From Rhizomonospora bruguierae (GTDB lineage: Bacteria; Actinomycetota; Actinomycetes; Mycobacteriales; Micromonosporaceae), in NCBI RefSeq assembly GCF_018397995.1, contig NZ_BBQH01000028.1, forward strand, positions 46,035 to 110,034: DNA of 64,000 bases. Reading direction: 5' to 3'. Positions 1-7,600 of this stretch are shown here, piece by piece. The translations under genes and the position numbers were made by a program. Each line of letters starts with the position of its first letter. The stretch's first letter is position 1. The notes below the pieces were generated by a model, which searched no databases, had not been told where the DNA came from, and was given only the letters and a program-made list of their open reading frames with translations.

Positions 1-198
1 GCCGCCGAACTCGTCTACGGTGCTGCCGGCGGTCAGGGCGGAATCGGCTGGCAGATCTACCTGGACCGCTCGGAATTCAACACCGGCGGTGTGTTCGCCG
101 GACTACTCACGATTGTCCTCGTGGGCCTCGTCGTGGAGTACGGAATCCTCAACACCATCGAAATGCGAACCGTCAAGAAGTGGGGAATGGTGAATTGA
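1..198 (+). CDS. ABC transporter permease, NitT/TauT (SsuC/TauC-like) family, C-terminal part
   Basis: Only the last 65 codons lie in the window; the 5' part is off the left edge. The visible piece has one strongly hydrophobic segment (GVFAGLLTIVLVGLVVEYGI) followed by a short cytoplasmic tail with basic residues (RTVKKW). This matches the end of inner-membrane permeases of the nitrate/sulfonate/taurine importer family. The next gene starts one base after the stop and encodes the matching solute-binding lipoprotein, so both belong to one importer operon. The substrate cannot be read from this fragment. Confidence 0.75.
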   Translation, partial: AAELVYGAAGGQGGIGWQIYLDRSEFNTGGVFAGLLTIVLVGLVVEYGILNTIEMRTVKKWGMVN

Positions 199-199
199 A

Positions 200-1213
200 A
201 TGAAGACATCTCGGAAGGTGACCCCGCCGATGCGACGGCGCAGAATAAGCGGCCTCCGGGCGGCGGCAGCCGGCACCGTCATCGCGTTGCTCGCCGGGTG
301 CGGCTCGACCTCGACCGGCGCCACCGGCAGCGACGGCGAGACCAGCACCGTGAAGGTGGTCACGAACTTCGGAACTATTTACTACGGCCTGCTGCTCGGC
401 CTGGACCTTCTGGCGGAGGAACACCCCGACCTGAAGGTCGAGCACGTCCAACTCTCAGCCGGAGGTGACAGCCTCACCGCGCTCGCCTCCGGCCAGGCGG
501 ACCTGGTTTCCGTTGGCGTTTCACCCGTCCTCATCGCCCGGGAAAAGGGCTTACCCGTGCGTTTCGGTGGGGCGCTCGTGACGGCGCACATCGCGCTGGT
601 GGCGATGGATGAGAAATATCGATCCCTGGCCGACTTCCAGGCCGGTGACCAGATCGCCACTCCTGGCCCCTACGCCGTTGGCTCCATCGCGCTACTCGGA
701 GCTGCGAAGCGCGAGCTTGGTGACTGGAAGAAGGTCAACGGCATGTTCCGCATGATGCCCCACCCCGACGCGGTGACGGCGCTCACGCAGCGGGAGGTGC
801 AGGCCCACATGGCTACGCCCCCATTCCTGCAGGAGGACCTGGCGAAGGGAGCCCACGAGGTGATCGGTGGCAACAGTCTCCTGGGCGCCCCCGTCCCGCT
901 GGGAGCCTTCGCGTTCAGCGAGACCTTCCACAAAGCCAACCCGAAGCGGTACGCCGCCCTCGTGGATGCAATCGAACGCGGCACCGCAATGATCAACACT
1001 GATCCACAGGCCGCGGCCACCCGGCTGGCCGGCATCAAGGCCGTGCAGACGACCAAGGAGAAGATCCTCGTCGAGCTCACCGAACAGGGAATCACGTTCG
1101 ACACCAAGTTCGAAGGCTACACCGAAACCGCGGACACCATGCTTCACATGGGACTCATCAAAAAGAACCCGGCCCTCTCCGACGTGTCGTTCCCGGGTGT
1201 CACCGGTTCATAG
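200..1213 (+). CDS. ABC transporter substrate-binding lipoprotein, NitT/TauT type
   Basis: A 337-residue solute-binding protein of the SsuA/TauA/ThiY type, expected to be a lipid-anchored extracellular receptor for the importer whose permease tail precedes it. The N-terminus has basic residues (MRRRRIS), a hydrophobic stretch and the lipobox LLAGC with Cys34 as the predicted lipidated residue. An internal Met11 is an alternative start. The body has the fold's usual features: GTIYYGLLLGLD near the N-terminus, then SGQADLVSVGVSPVLIAREKG in the ligand-scanning region. No ATPase gene follows, because transcription meets a hairpin at 1235-1260. The ATPase is therefore probably upstream, outside the window. 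The ligand is unknown. Confidence 0.82.
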   Translation: MKTSRKVTPPMRRRRISGLRAAAAGTVIALLAGCGSTSTGATGSDGETSTVKVVTNFGTIYYGLLLGLDLLAEEHPDLKVEHVQLSAGGDSLTALASGQADLVSVGVSPVLIAREKGLPVRFGGALVTAHIALVAMDEKYRSLADFQAGDQIATPGPYAVGSIALLGAAKRELGDWKKVNGMFRMMPHPDAVTALTQREVQAHMATPPFLQEDLAKGAHEVIGGNSLLGAPVPLGAFAFSETFHKANPKRYAALVDAIERGTAMINTDPQAAATRLAGIKAVQTTKEKILVELTEQGITFDTKFEGYTETADTMLHMGLIKKNPALSDVSFPGVTGS

Positions 1214-1234
1214 CGACAAACCGCAGGAGATCGC

Positions 1235-1260
1235 GTGGCCCCAGCGCCAGCCGGGGCCAC
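1235..1260. terminator. Hairpin terminator after the importer operon
   Basis: A perfect 8-bp inverted repeat (GTGGCCCC / GGGGCCAC) with a 10-nt loop begins 22 bases after the lipoprotein stop codon. There is no T-run, which is common for actinobacterial terminators. The rest of 1261-1492, up to the LysR start, shows no further gene. Confidence 0.5.
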
Positions 1261-1492
1261 ACACCTTGCCGGCCTCGACTCCGTTTGCCCCGAGCGGCTC
1301 GCAGGAGTGTCAGGGGGCCGGCTTGGCGTGGAAGCGGGATTACGCAGGCGCCGAGGCCGGCCGCCCGCCGGGCAACAGGATCGGTGTCGTTTGCGCGCGC
1401 CGTACTGACAGTTCGGGTGAGGCAGGGACGATGGCCGGGTCGTGGACGCAGGCAGTACCCATTACTTCTACAGACCTCCACACGGTGAGTGC

Positions 1493-2398
1493 ATGAGTAC
1501 GACGCGTTGGCCCGATCTGGCCAGCCTCGAGCTTCTGCTACTCGTCGCAGAGCAGGGCAGCCTCGGAAAGGCCGCGCGACTACAGGCAATTACCCAGGCG
1601 TCAGCCAGTCGACGGCTGGACACCCTGGAGCGTGAGCTCGGTGTCCCGTTGCTGCACCGATCGACGTCGGGGTCGCGCCTCACACCGCAGGGACAGGTCG
1701 TTGTGGACTGGGCCCGTGCGGCGTTAGCGGCTTCCAACGATCTGCTGCTGGGAGTGCGGCTCCTTCGCCGGCAGCACAACGCGTCTTTGCAGGTCGCGGC
1801 CAGCATGACGGTCGCCGAGTACCTCATGCCCGCTTGGCTTCTGAGCCTTCGCCGCACCATGCCCGGCGTCGAAGTGGACCTCCGGGTGGTCAACTCCCGA
1901 CGGGTCGGTGATCTGGTTCGGGCCGGCGATATCGACGTCGGATTCATCGAGTCGCCGTCCGTGCCACAGGGGCTCGCGGCTAAGCGCGTCGCCCAGGACC
2001 GGCTTGCGGTGGTGGTCGCACCGCAACATCCATGGGCGCGACGGCGTGAGCCGCTCAAAGTCGTGGACCTGGCTGCGACGCCACTGGTGGTGCGCGAGCC
2101 CGGCTCTGGTACACGTAATGCCCTTGAGCGCGCGTTGGCCGGGCGAGGTGTGATCGCCGCGCCCGTGCTGGAGCTGTCTTCGAACGCCGCGGTGAAGGTG
2201 GCGGTCGAGGCCGGTGTCGCTCCGGCCGTTCTCAGCGCCCTCGCTGTCGCTGCCGAGCTGCGTGAGGGGCGGCTCTTCGAGGTGCCCCTCGGAGACCTCG
2301 ACCTGCGACGGCCGCTGCGTGCGGTGTGGCGGCGCAAACCCCGACTCCCCGAGCCGGCAGCGGGGCTCGTTCGTCTCGCGATGACGGGCAGCCGCTGA
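1493..2398 (+). CDS. LysR family transcriptional regulator
   Basis: A 301-residue DNA-binding regulator. The N-terminal winged helix-turn-helix is clear (LASLELLLLVAEQGSLGKAA, then ASASRRLDTLERELGVPLL and the wing RLTPQG), followed by a LysR effector-binding domain. The frame stays open further upstream, but ATG 1493 places the HTH at the usual distance and has a weak GGTGAG ribosome site before it. LysR regulators next to YeiH-type exporters are a common pairing. Here the exporter gene is convergent rather than divergent, so its promoter is not in the shared gap. The upstream importer is the other candidate target. Confidence 0.85.
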   Translation: MSTTRWPDLASLELLLLVAEQGSLGKAARLQAITQASASRRLDTLERELGVPLLHRSTSGSRLTPQGQVVVDWARAALAASNDLLLGVRLLRRQHNASLQVAASMTVAEYLMPAWLLSLRRTMPGVEVDLRVVNSRRVGDLVRAGDIDVGFIESPSVPQGLAAKRVAQDRLAVVVAPQHPWARRREPLKVVDLAATPLVVREPGSGTRNALERALAGRGVIAAPVLELSSNAAVKVAVEAGVAPAVLSALAVAAELREGRLFEVPLGDLDLRRPLRAVWRRKPRLPEPAAGLVRLAMTGSR

Positions 2399-2527
2399 AC
2401 TGTGCGGATGGAAGCGCTCCGCGGAGCCTGCGCCGCCCCCGAGAGGGGCATGAGGTCGGCGGGGATACCGACTTTGCGGCTCTGCGCCACGATCGCCATC
2501 CCGGAACACGGCCACCGGCGGCGGCAG

Positions 2528-3535
2528 TCAGCTGAGGGCCAGCACTCCACCCAGGGAGATCAGCATGATCAGGGCGGTGGAGAGCAGGCCGACGGCCAGG
2601 CCCGACCAGCCGGTACGCAGCAGGGCGCGTAGCCGGACCGCGGCACCCACGCCGAACAACGCGGCGGTGAACAGCACCGCCTGGGCCACCTTGAGCGGAG
2701 CCAACACATCGACCGGCACCAGGTTCAGGCTGCGCAGCGCCATCATCGTGAGAAAGCCACCGACGAAGAGTGGGACCAATGGCGCCTTCTTGCCACCCGC
2801 TGCCTGCGCGGTCCGCCGCCGCCAGAAACCGATCCCGGCGATGAGCGGGGCGAGCAGCACCACGCGGGTCAGTTTGACCACGACCGCGGTGGCGAGCGCC
2901 GCCGAACCGACCACCTCGGCGGTCGCCACCACCTGCGCCACCTCGTGCACGCTGGCACCGGCCCAGATGCCGAAACCCTCCTGCGACAGATTCAGGAAGG
3001 TCTGCGCGACGGGCAGCGCGACGATGGCGAGGCAGCCGTAGAGGGTAACCAGGGAGATCGCCGTCATCACGTCCTCCTCGTCGCTGTCGGTGACCCCATC
3101 CACCGCCGCTACCGCGGCCGCGCCGCAAATGGAGAAGCCGGTGGCGACCAGTAGCGTGCGATCGCGGCTGAGCCCCAGCCGCCGGCCGAACCACTGCGTG
3201 CTGAAGAAGGTGACGATCACCGTCGCGAGCACCAGCAGCAGAACCGGAAGACCCAGGTTGAGGACGTCCGGGACGGCGAGTTGCACGCCGAGGAGCACGA
3301 TCCCGACCCGCAGCAACCGCCGAGCGGCGAACGCCAGGCCGGGGGCGAGCGCGACGGTGGAGATCCCGCAGTTGCCCAGAACGGCGCCGAGCACCAACGC
3401 GGCCATAAGCGGGCTCACGGCGGGTAGCACGCGGTTGATCGCCATCGCCAATACGACTCCGACCACGACCACGACCAGTCCTGGAAGCAGCGATGACCTG
3501 CGGGCGCGGCGCACCGGCGTAGCGGATTGGATCAT
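2528..3535 (-). CDS. YeiH/UPF0324 family putative sulfate exporter (membrane protein)
   Basis: A polytopic inner-membrane protein of about 335 residues with many hydrophobic helices, such as GLVVVVVGVVLAMAIN near the start and a helix at the extreme C-terminus. The family signature is visible: PLMAALVLGAVLGNCG, TGFSICGAAAVAAVDGV and the GIWAGASVHEVAQVVA block. Family members are annotated as putative sulfate exporters, with weak experimental support. An ATG at 3595 would add 20 poorly hydrophobic residues and has no ribosome site. ATG 3535 has AGGG about 10 bases upstream and is preferred. The gene converges on the LysR gene; 2399-2527 holds only a short palindrome. Confidence 0.83.
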   Translation of the reverse strand: MIQSATPVRRARRSSLLPGLVVVVVGVVLAMAINRVLPAVSPLMAALVLGAVLGNCGISTVALAPGLAFAARRLLRVGIVLLGVQLAVPDVLNLGLPVLLLVLATVIVTFFSTQWFGRRLGLSRDRTLLVATGFSICGAAAVAAVDGVTDSDEEDVMTAISLVTLYGCLAIVALPVAQTFLNLSQEGFGIWAGASVHEVAQVVATAEVVGSAALATAVVVKLTRVVLLAPLIAGIGFWRRRTAQAAGGKKAPLVPLFVGGFLTMMALRSLNLVPVDVLAPLKVAQAVLFTAALFGVGAAVRLRALLRTGWSGLAVGLLSTALIMLISLGGVLALS

Positions 3536-3664
3536 GCTGGCGACCCTGCCCGCACCCGGGCTCCCCCGGTAGCCGCCAGTGGCACAACAGCTCATACGGT
3601 AAGTGCATGACGTCTGGTACGGCGGTCACCGCACCGGCAAAACGCTCGGGTTCAGGGCTCTCCA

Positions 3665-4774
3665 TCAGGCAGAGAGCGCGGCGGCGAACTCGTGGATGTC
3701 CCGGGCCAGCACCTCCGGCTCCTCGTGCGGCGCGAAGTGCCCGCCCCGGTCAAAGCGGCTGTAGCGGACAACACGGTAGGTCCGCTCGGCGTACTCCCGC
3801 GGCGGCACGGAGATGTCGTACGGGAACGCGGCCACAGCGGTCGCCACGTCGCCCATCGCGGGCCGCGGCGTCGGATGCGCCACGTGGTCGAAGTAGGGCC
3901 GGAACGACGTGCCGATCGTGTTGGTGAACCAGTAGAGCGATGCCTGCACCAGGATCTCGTCATCGGTCCATCGAGTGCTTACGTCTCCGCCGCTGTCGCT
4001 CCACCCGCGGTACTTCTCAAGGATCCAGGCCAGCAGACCGGCCGGCGAGTCGCTCAGGCCGTACGCCAACGTCAGCGGTCGAGTCTGCTGCTGATGCTCG
4101 TAGGCGCCGCCGTCACTGGTCCAGGACTCGATCCCGGACAGGTAGGCTGCCTCGTCCGCCGTGAGGTCGCTGTGGTCGGCGGCCGCCATCACTGCCATCA
4201 GATGGATGCCGGCGACCGCCGCCGGGTGGGCGGCCCCGAGACGCGAGGTGATCCCGGCGCCGAGGTCACCCCCGTGCGCGAGGTATCGGTGGTAACCGAG
4301 ACCGGACATGAGGCGGTGCCAGAGCTCGTACGTCGGAACCGCGGCCGGAGCCCCGGCGGGCTGATCGGAAAAGGTGAATCCGGGCAGAGACGGTACGACG
4401 ACGTCGTGGCCGAGGCCGGCGAGCCGGTGCGCCAGCGGTATCATCTCGGCGAAGGTGCTCGGCCACCCGTTGGTGAGGATCGTCGGAAGACCCGTCGGCT
4501 CCTCCGCCCGCGCGTGGAGGAAGTGCACCCGCTGTCCACCGACCGTCGCGATTCGCTGTGGCTCAGCATTCAGGCGTCGCTCGTGGCTGCGCCAGTCGAA
4601 TCCGTGGGCCCAGTAGTCGACCAGGCGTGCCAGGACGGCACGGTCGGTTCCCGCCGACCACGCGGGCTCGGGCCACGGCCGGGGCCAACGCGTCGACGAC
4701 AGGCGACGGCGTAGATCCGCGACGTCGTCCTCCGGCACCGCGATGGCGAACTCGGCAACCTCGAGTTTGCGCAC
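3665..4774 (-). CDS. Epoxide hydrolase family alpha/beta hydrolase
   Basis: A 369-residue protein matching the microsomal-type epoxide hydrolase family, which opens epoxides to diols. The first 110 residues are the EHN cap region (FAIAVPEDDVADLRRRL, WRSHERRLN), followed by the alpha/beta-hydrolase core. The nucleophile motif HGGDLGAG puts Asp170 in the catalytic position, and GGHFAPHEEP supplies the catalytic His346. The oxyanion motif usually written HGxP reads TNGWP here, so Asn102 replaces the expected His; this could alter activity. Translation starts at GTG 4774 after GGTGGAAGC. The gene lies 54 bases downstream of the SDR at 4829-5767 on the same strand and is probably cotranscribed with it. 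Confidence 0.85.
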   Translation of the reverse strand: MRKLEVAEFAIAVPEDDVADLRRRLSSTRWPRPWPEPAWSAGTDRAVLARLVDYWAHGFDWRSHERRLNAEPQRIATVGGQRVHFLHARAEEPTGLPTILTNGWPSTFAEMIPLAHRLAGLGHDVVVPSLPGFTFSDQPAGAPAAVPTYELWHRLMSGLGYHRYLAHGGDLGAGITSRLGAAHPAAVAGIHLMAVMAAADHSDLTADEAAYLSGIESWTSDGGAYEHQQQTRPLTLAYGLSDSPAGLLAWILEKYRGWSDSGGDVSTRWTDDEILVQASLYWFTNTIGTSFRPYFDHVAHPTPRPAMGDVATAVAAFPYDISVPPREYAERTYRVVRYSRFDRGGHFAPHEEPEVLARDIHEFAAALSA

Positions 4775-4828
4775 GCTTCCACCTTCTCTGAATGCTCCGG
4801 GGATGCCCGAGCGCGGGCGCCGGCGGCA

Positions 4829-5767
4829 CTACTGCCCGAGCACCCGGGACTCGCCGGTAGCGGTCTGGACGAAGTCGCGCACGCGCGCGCGGAAGGCCGG
4901 GTCCGCCGCGCCGCCGCGCACGGGCACGACGTGCAGCCGGCGGTCCCGGCGCCGCAGCGCGGGCCCGACGAAGACGCCCTGAACCACATCCCGCGAGGTC
5001 GCCGACCAGATCACCGACCGCGCCGCATCGTCCGCCGGCCTGGCGAGCCTGCTCAGGACGACCGCCGCGATCGCCTTGGTCACCACGTTGTCGGCCTGAG
5101 CCGCCATCGCGGTCGCAGCGACGCCCGGGTGGGCGATCACCGAACGCACCGGCGAACCAGCCGCCGCCAGCCGCTCGCCGAGGTCGACCGCGTAGGCCGC
5201 CGCCGCGATCTTGGAGCCCCGGTAGGCGGCGAGCTGGCGGAACCGTGCCGGGTCGCCGACCGCACCGAGATCGGGCATCGCCTGCGTACGCTGCGAGAAA
5301 TTGGATCCGACGAGTACCACCCGGGGGTCGGGCCCGGTCAGCTGAGGCAACACCCGCTCGGCAAGCCACGCGGCGCCGACCAGGTTGGTCGCGTAGGTGA
5401 GCTCGACCCCGTCGCGGCTCAGGGCGAACCGGGAAGCGCTGATGCCGGCGTTGTTGACCAGCGCGCCCAGGGCCACGCCGTCGCCGGCCAACTCCGCGGC
5501 GAAGGCATCGATCGAGCGCAGGTCGGACACATCGAGCGGCCGCGCCTCCACCCTGCCGGAGGACCCGCCGTCGAGGCCGTCGGTGAGCCGCGGGATCAGC
5601 GCCGACATCTTCGCCACGTTCCGCACGCCGGCGATCACCGTCGCCCCGGCCCGGACCAGACTTTTGGTCACCTCCAAGCCGACACCACTGCTCGCACCGG
5701 TCACGACCACGGTCCGCCCGCCCTGGTCGGCCAGGTCGCCGGTGTCCCACTCGAACTCTCGCACCAT
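4829..5767 (-). CDS. Short-chain dehydrogenase/reductase (SDR), light-dependent protochlorophyllide reductase-like
   Basis: A 312-residue NAD(P)-dependent oxidoreductase with a classical Rossmann fold: cofactor motif TGASSGVG near residue 23, the NNAG motif (ALVNNAGIS), and an active-site tyrosine in the YRGSK block. Its length and spacing resemble the retinol-dehydrogenase/protochlorophyllide-reductase-like SDRs common in actinomycetes. GGAGGA lies only one base from ATG 5767 but four bases before GTG 5764, so the true start may be one codon downstream. It is the first gene of a leftward operon with the epoxide hydrolase and lies just downstream of the repeat-bearing promoter region at 5821-5924. 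Confidence 0.85.
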   Translation of the reverse strand: MVREFEWDTGDLADQGGRTVVVTGASSGVGLEVTKSLVRAGATVIAGVRNVAKMSALIPRLTDGLDGGSSGRVEARPLDVSDLRSIDAFAAELAGDGVALGALVNNAGISASRFALSRDGVELTYATNLVGAAWLAERVLPQLTGPDPRVVLVGSNFSQRTQAMPDLGAVGDPARFRQLAAYRGSKIAAAAYAVDLGERLAAAGSPVRSVIAHPGVAATAMAAQADNVVTKAIAAVVLSRLARPADDAARSVIWSATSRDVVQGVFVGPALRRRDRRLHVVPVRGGAADPAFRARVRDFVQTATGESRVLGQ

Positions 5768-5820
5768 TCCTCCATTACGCCGTCCCGAGCGGCTCGGCGA
5801 TGGTCACATGCCTGTCTTCT

Positions 5821-5886
5821 TCTTTGTCGGGACGGCACCAGCCTGCGCGGACGCACCGGGCGGCAACCAGGGAAGGGACTTCCCTG
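5821..5886. promoter_or_regulatory. 66-bp regulatory element with 19-bp palindrome, copy 1
   Basis: The element starts with TCTTTGTCGGGACGG and ends in the palindrome CAGGGAA-N5-TTCCCTG (5868-5886), flanked by extra matching bases (ACCAGG...CCTGGT). A closely matching 65-bp copy lies at 9339-9403 in the same orientation. Each copy lies just upstream of a leftward gene: an SDR here and a monooxygenase there. This suggests a shared promoter/operator controlled by one factor. The nearest candidate is the XRE regulator at 9451-10281, an inference from location. Confidence 0.6.
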
Positions 5887-5905
5887 GTACGTGCGCCGGG
5901 GCAGC

Positions 5906-5924
5906 CAGGGAAACCTCTTCCCTG
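5906..5924. promoter_or_regulatory. Second 19-bp palindrome CAGGGAA-N5-TTCCCTG
   Basis: The same half-sites and 5-bp spacing as in the element at 5868-5886, with centres 38 bp apart. It lies in the divergent gap between the leftward SDR and the rightward isochorismatase-like gene (6006), so it could control either or both. Confidence 0.55.
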
Positions 5925-6005
5925 CCACGTGGGCGATCGGGGTGCTGCGATGTGACGCAAGGCCACCAACAACGGGGCAGCCACGAGACGACCCGGGGAG
6001 TTCTG

Positions 6006-6590
6006 ATGCCACTCAACCTGTTCACGCCCGACGACACCGCGATCCTGCTCATCGACCACCAGATCGGCACGATGAGCTGGGTCCGCTCCACCGAGCACGC
6101 CGAGATGCTGGCCAACGCCGTCGCGCTGGCCAAGGCCGCCAAAGCCCTCGACCTTCCGCTCGTCCTGACGACGTCCTTGGAGGACCACGACCAGGGTCCC
6201 CTGGCGCCCGAGATCGCCGTCGTCGCCCCCGATGAGTACGCCGCCCGCATTCAGCGCATCGGCGTGGTCAACGCCATGGACGACCCTGCCTTCGCAGCCG
6301 CCGTTGCCGCGGCCGGCCGCCGCAACCTGGTCATCGCCGGGGTCACCAACGACGTCTGCACGGTATATCCGACCCTGACCGCGCTCGACCAGGGCTACCA
6401 GGTCCAGGTCGTCGCCGACGCCGGCGGATCGATGAGCACCCAGGCAGACGAGGTCGCCCTACGGCGGATGGAGAACGCCGGCGCCGGGATCACCTCCACC
6501 AACATGATCCTCACCGAACTCGCCAAGAGCTGGGCCAGCCCCGCCGGCCAGGCCCTGATCCCGGTCGTCGGCGAGTTGATCCCCTCATGA
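6006..6590 (+). CDS. Isochorismatase-like cysteine hydrolase (YcaC-type)
   Basis: A 194-residue member of the isochorismatase-like hydrolase superfamily. The catalytic Asp is in LLIDHQIG (Asp17) and the nucleophilic Cys in AGVTNDVCT (Cys118), at the normal spacing. The VNAMDDPAF segment resembles YcaC-type members, whose physiological substrates are mostly unknown. The start is ATG 6006, preceded by GGGGAG; the long upstream extension of the frame crosses the promoter elements and is not coding. The stop overlaps the next start (ATGA), giving a translationally coupled operon with a hydrolase fragment and a cupin. Palindromes at 5868 and 5906 lie in its upstream region. Confidence 0.83.
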   Translation: MPLNLFTPDDTAILLIDHQIGTMSWVRSTEHAEMLANAVALAKAAKALDLPLVLTTSLEDHDQGPLAPEIAVVAPDEYAARIQRIGVVNAMDDPAFAAAVAAAGRRNLVIAGVTNDVCTVYPTLTALDQGYQVQVVADAGGSMSTQADEVALRRMENAGAGITSTNMILTELAKSWASPAGQALIPVVGELIPS

Positions 6591-6928
6591 CCACCGGCGG
6601 TTCCGACCCGCTCCCGGACGGCTTCACCCGCTACTCCGGCACGGCCGCGCTCAAGGCAGGGTTCGCGCACTACCGCACGCTCCTTGACGACGGCCAGGCC
6701 AACAGGGCCTGGTACGCGGCCGGTGGCCGCCTCCGCATGCCGACCCTGGCGGTCGGCGGGGAGCATGCCGCCGGCTCCCGCCTGGCCGAGGCCCTGCGCG
6801 ACGTAGCACCCGGAGTGGCCGCCGGCGTCGTACCCGGTAGCGGTCACTTCGTCGCAGAGGAGAACCCGGAAGCCCTCCTCGCGATCATCACCCCCTTCCT
6901 CACGCGCACGACCGGAGCAGGCTCATGA
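6587..6928 (+). CDS. Truncated alpha/beta hydrolase (C-terminal domain only)
   Basis: A 113-residue protein that begins where a normal alpha/beta hydrolase is already past its nucleophile elbow. The opening (DGFTRYSGTAALKAGFAHYR) matches the cap-to-core transition of epoxide-hydrolase-like proteins. The end has the catalytic His motif GSGHFVAEENPEALL. No nucleophile motif or oxyanion loop is present, so it is unlikely to be an active hydrolase alone. Both ends are coupled by ATGA overlaps to the flanking genes, so the frame is kept and probably still translated. The simplest reading is an in-frame deletion that removed the N-terminal two-thirds of an ancestral gene; a domain with its own function cannot be excluded. 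Confidence 0.65.
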   Translation: MTTGGSDPLPDGFTRYSGTAALKAGFAHYRTLLDDGQANRAWYAAGGRLRMPTLAVGGEHAAGSRLAEALRDVAPGVAAGVVPGSGHFVAEENPEALLAIITPFLTRTTGAGS

Positions 6929-7392
6929 GCATCCCGTACCTGGCCCAGTCCGACCAGCACCAAGCGCTGGAGTGGCTTGACGGCGGCACCCTCTCCCTGC
7001 TGCTCGACGGGGCCGCAACCGGCGGCAGCCTCACCGTCGGCCGATTCGCCGTGTCCAAGGACGAGGCGCCACCGTTCCACATGCACACCCGCGAGGACGA
7101 GGTGTTCCTCCTCCTGCGGGGCACCGCCCTCGTGTGGGCGGGTGAGGAACAGTTGGAGCTGGCCGAAGGCGGCATCGTCTACCTGCCCCGCAACATCCCG
7201 CACGGCTACCGCGTCACCTCGGCCACCGCGGACCTCTTGATGATCTGCACGCCGGCCGGCATCGAGGGCATGTTCCGCCAGGCCGGCCGCGACCGCGCCA
7301 CCCCGCGCCCCGACGGCTTCGAGATCGACCCGGCCGTCCTGGCGCAGGCCGCCGACGAGTACGGGCAGGTCATCGTCGGGCCGCCACGCTGA
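6925..7392 (+). CDS. Cupin domain protein
   Basis: A 155-residue single-domain cupin. Motif 1 is readable (PPFHMHTREDEVFLLLRG, giving the His-x-His and Glu metal ligands) and motif 2 follows (YLPRNIPHGYRV, with the distal His). Quercetin-2,3-dioxygenase-like cupins of this size bind Fe, Mn or Ni and may oxidise or isomerise small molecules; the substrate is unknown. Its start overlaps the preceding stop by ATGA, so it is the last gene of the three-gene operon starting at 6006. A weak hairpin follows at 7405-7425. Confidence 0.8.
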   Translation: MSIPYLAQSDQHQALEWLDGGTLSLLLDGAATGGSLTVGRFAVSKDEAPPFHMHTREDEVFLLLRGTALVWAGEEQLELAEGGIVYLPRNIPHGYRVTSATADLLMICTPAGIEGMFRQAGRDRATPRPDGFEIDPAVLAQAADEYGQVIVGPPR

Positions 7393-7404
7393 ACGTTCCA
7401 CGTG

Positions 7405-7425
7405 CCGACCGAGGAGACGGGTCGG
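7405..7425. terminator. Weak hairpin after the cupin gene
   Basis: CCGACC and GGTCGG form a 6-bp stem around a 9-nt loop, 12 bases after the cupin stop. The rest of the gap to 7600 holds a possible reading-frame remnant on the minus strand and then operator-like repeats. Confidence 0.3.
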
Positions 7426-7534
7426 TGTCGGCTTCCTCGTCGAAGATCCCGAGCACGGCGAACCGGGCGGTCAGATCATCGACCCACTGTGCCGGTGTCA
7501 AACGTCTGGCGGGAATCTCTTACCCACAAGTAAA

Positions 7535-7579
7535 TGGACGGTGAGTCCACATCAGTACTTATATGTACGTGGCGTCCAC
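7535..7579. promoter_or_regulatory. TetR-type operator region upstream of the SDR-TetR operon
   Basis: TGGAC-GGTGA-GTCCA (7535-7549) is a perfect 5-bp-arm palindrome with a 5-bp spacer. The 12-mer GTCCACATCAGT then occurs twice in direct orientation (from 7545 and from 7574), the second time preceded by GTGGC as an imperfect palindrome. The DNA between (TACTTATATGTACG) is unusually AT-rich for this window and may contain the -10. The operon ends in a TetR gene, so autoregulation through these sites is likely. Confidence 0.5.
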
Positions 7580-7600
7580 ATCAGTCGGAGGGAACCCACC

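Noticed and set aside
2416..2427. Palindrome GCTCCGCGGAGC between LysR and YeiH genes
   Set aside because: It has no loop and is short, so it is weak as a terminator. It lies at a convergent junction where an operator is not expected.
2232..3665. 477-codon minus-strand frame overlapping YeiH
   Set aside because: Arg/Gly-rich shadow; the YeiH membrane-helix pattern is in the other minus frame.
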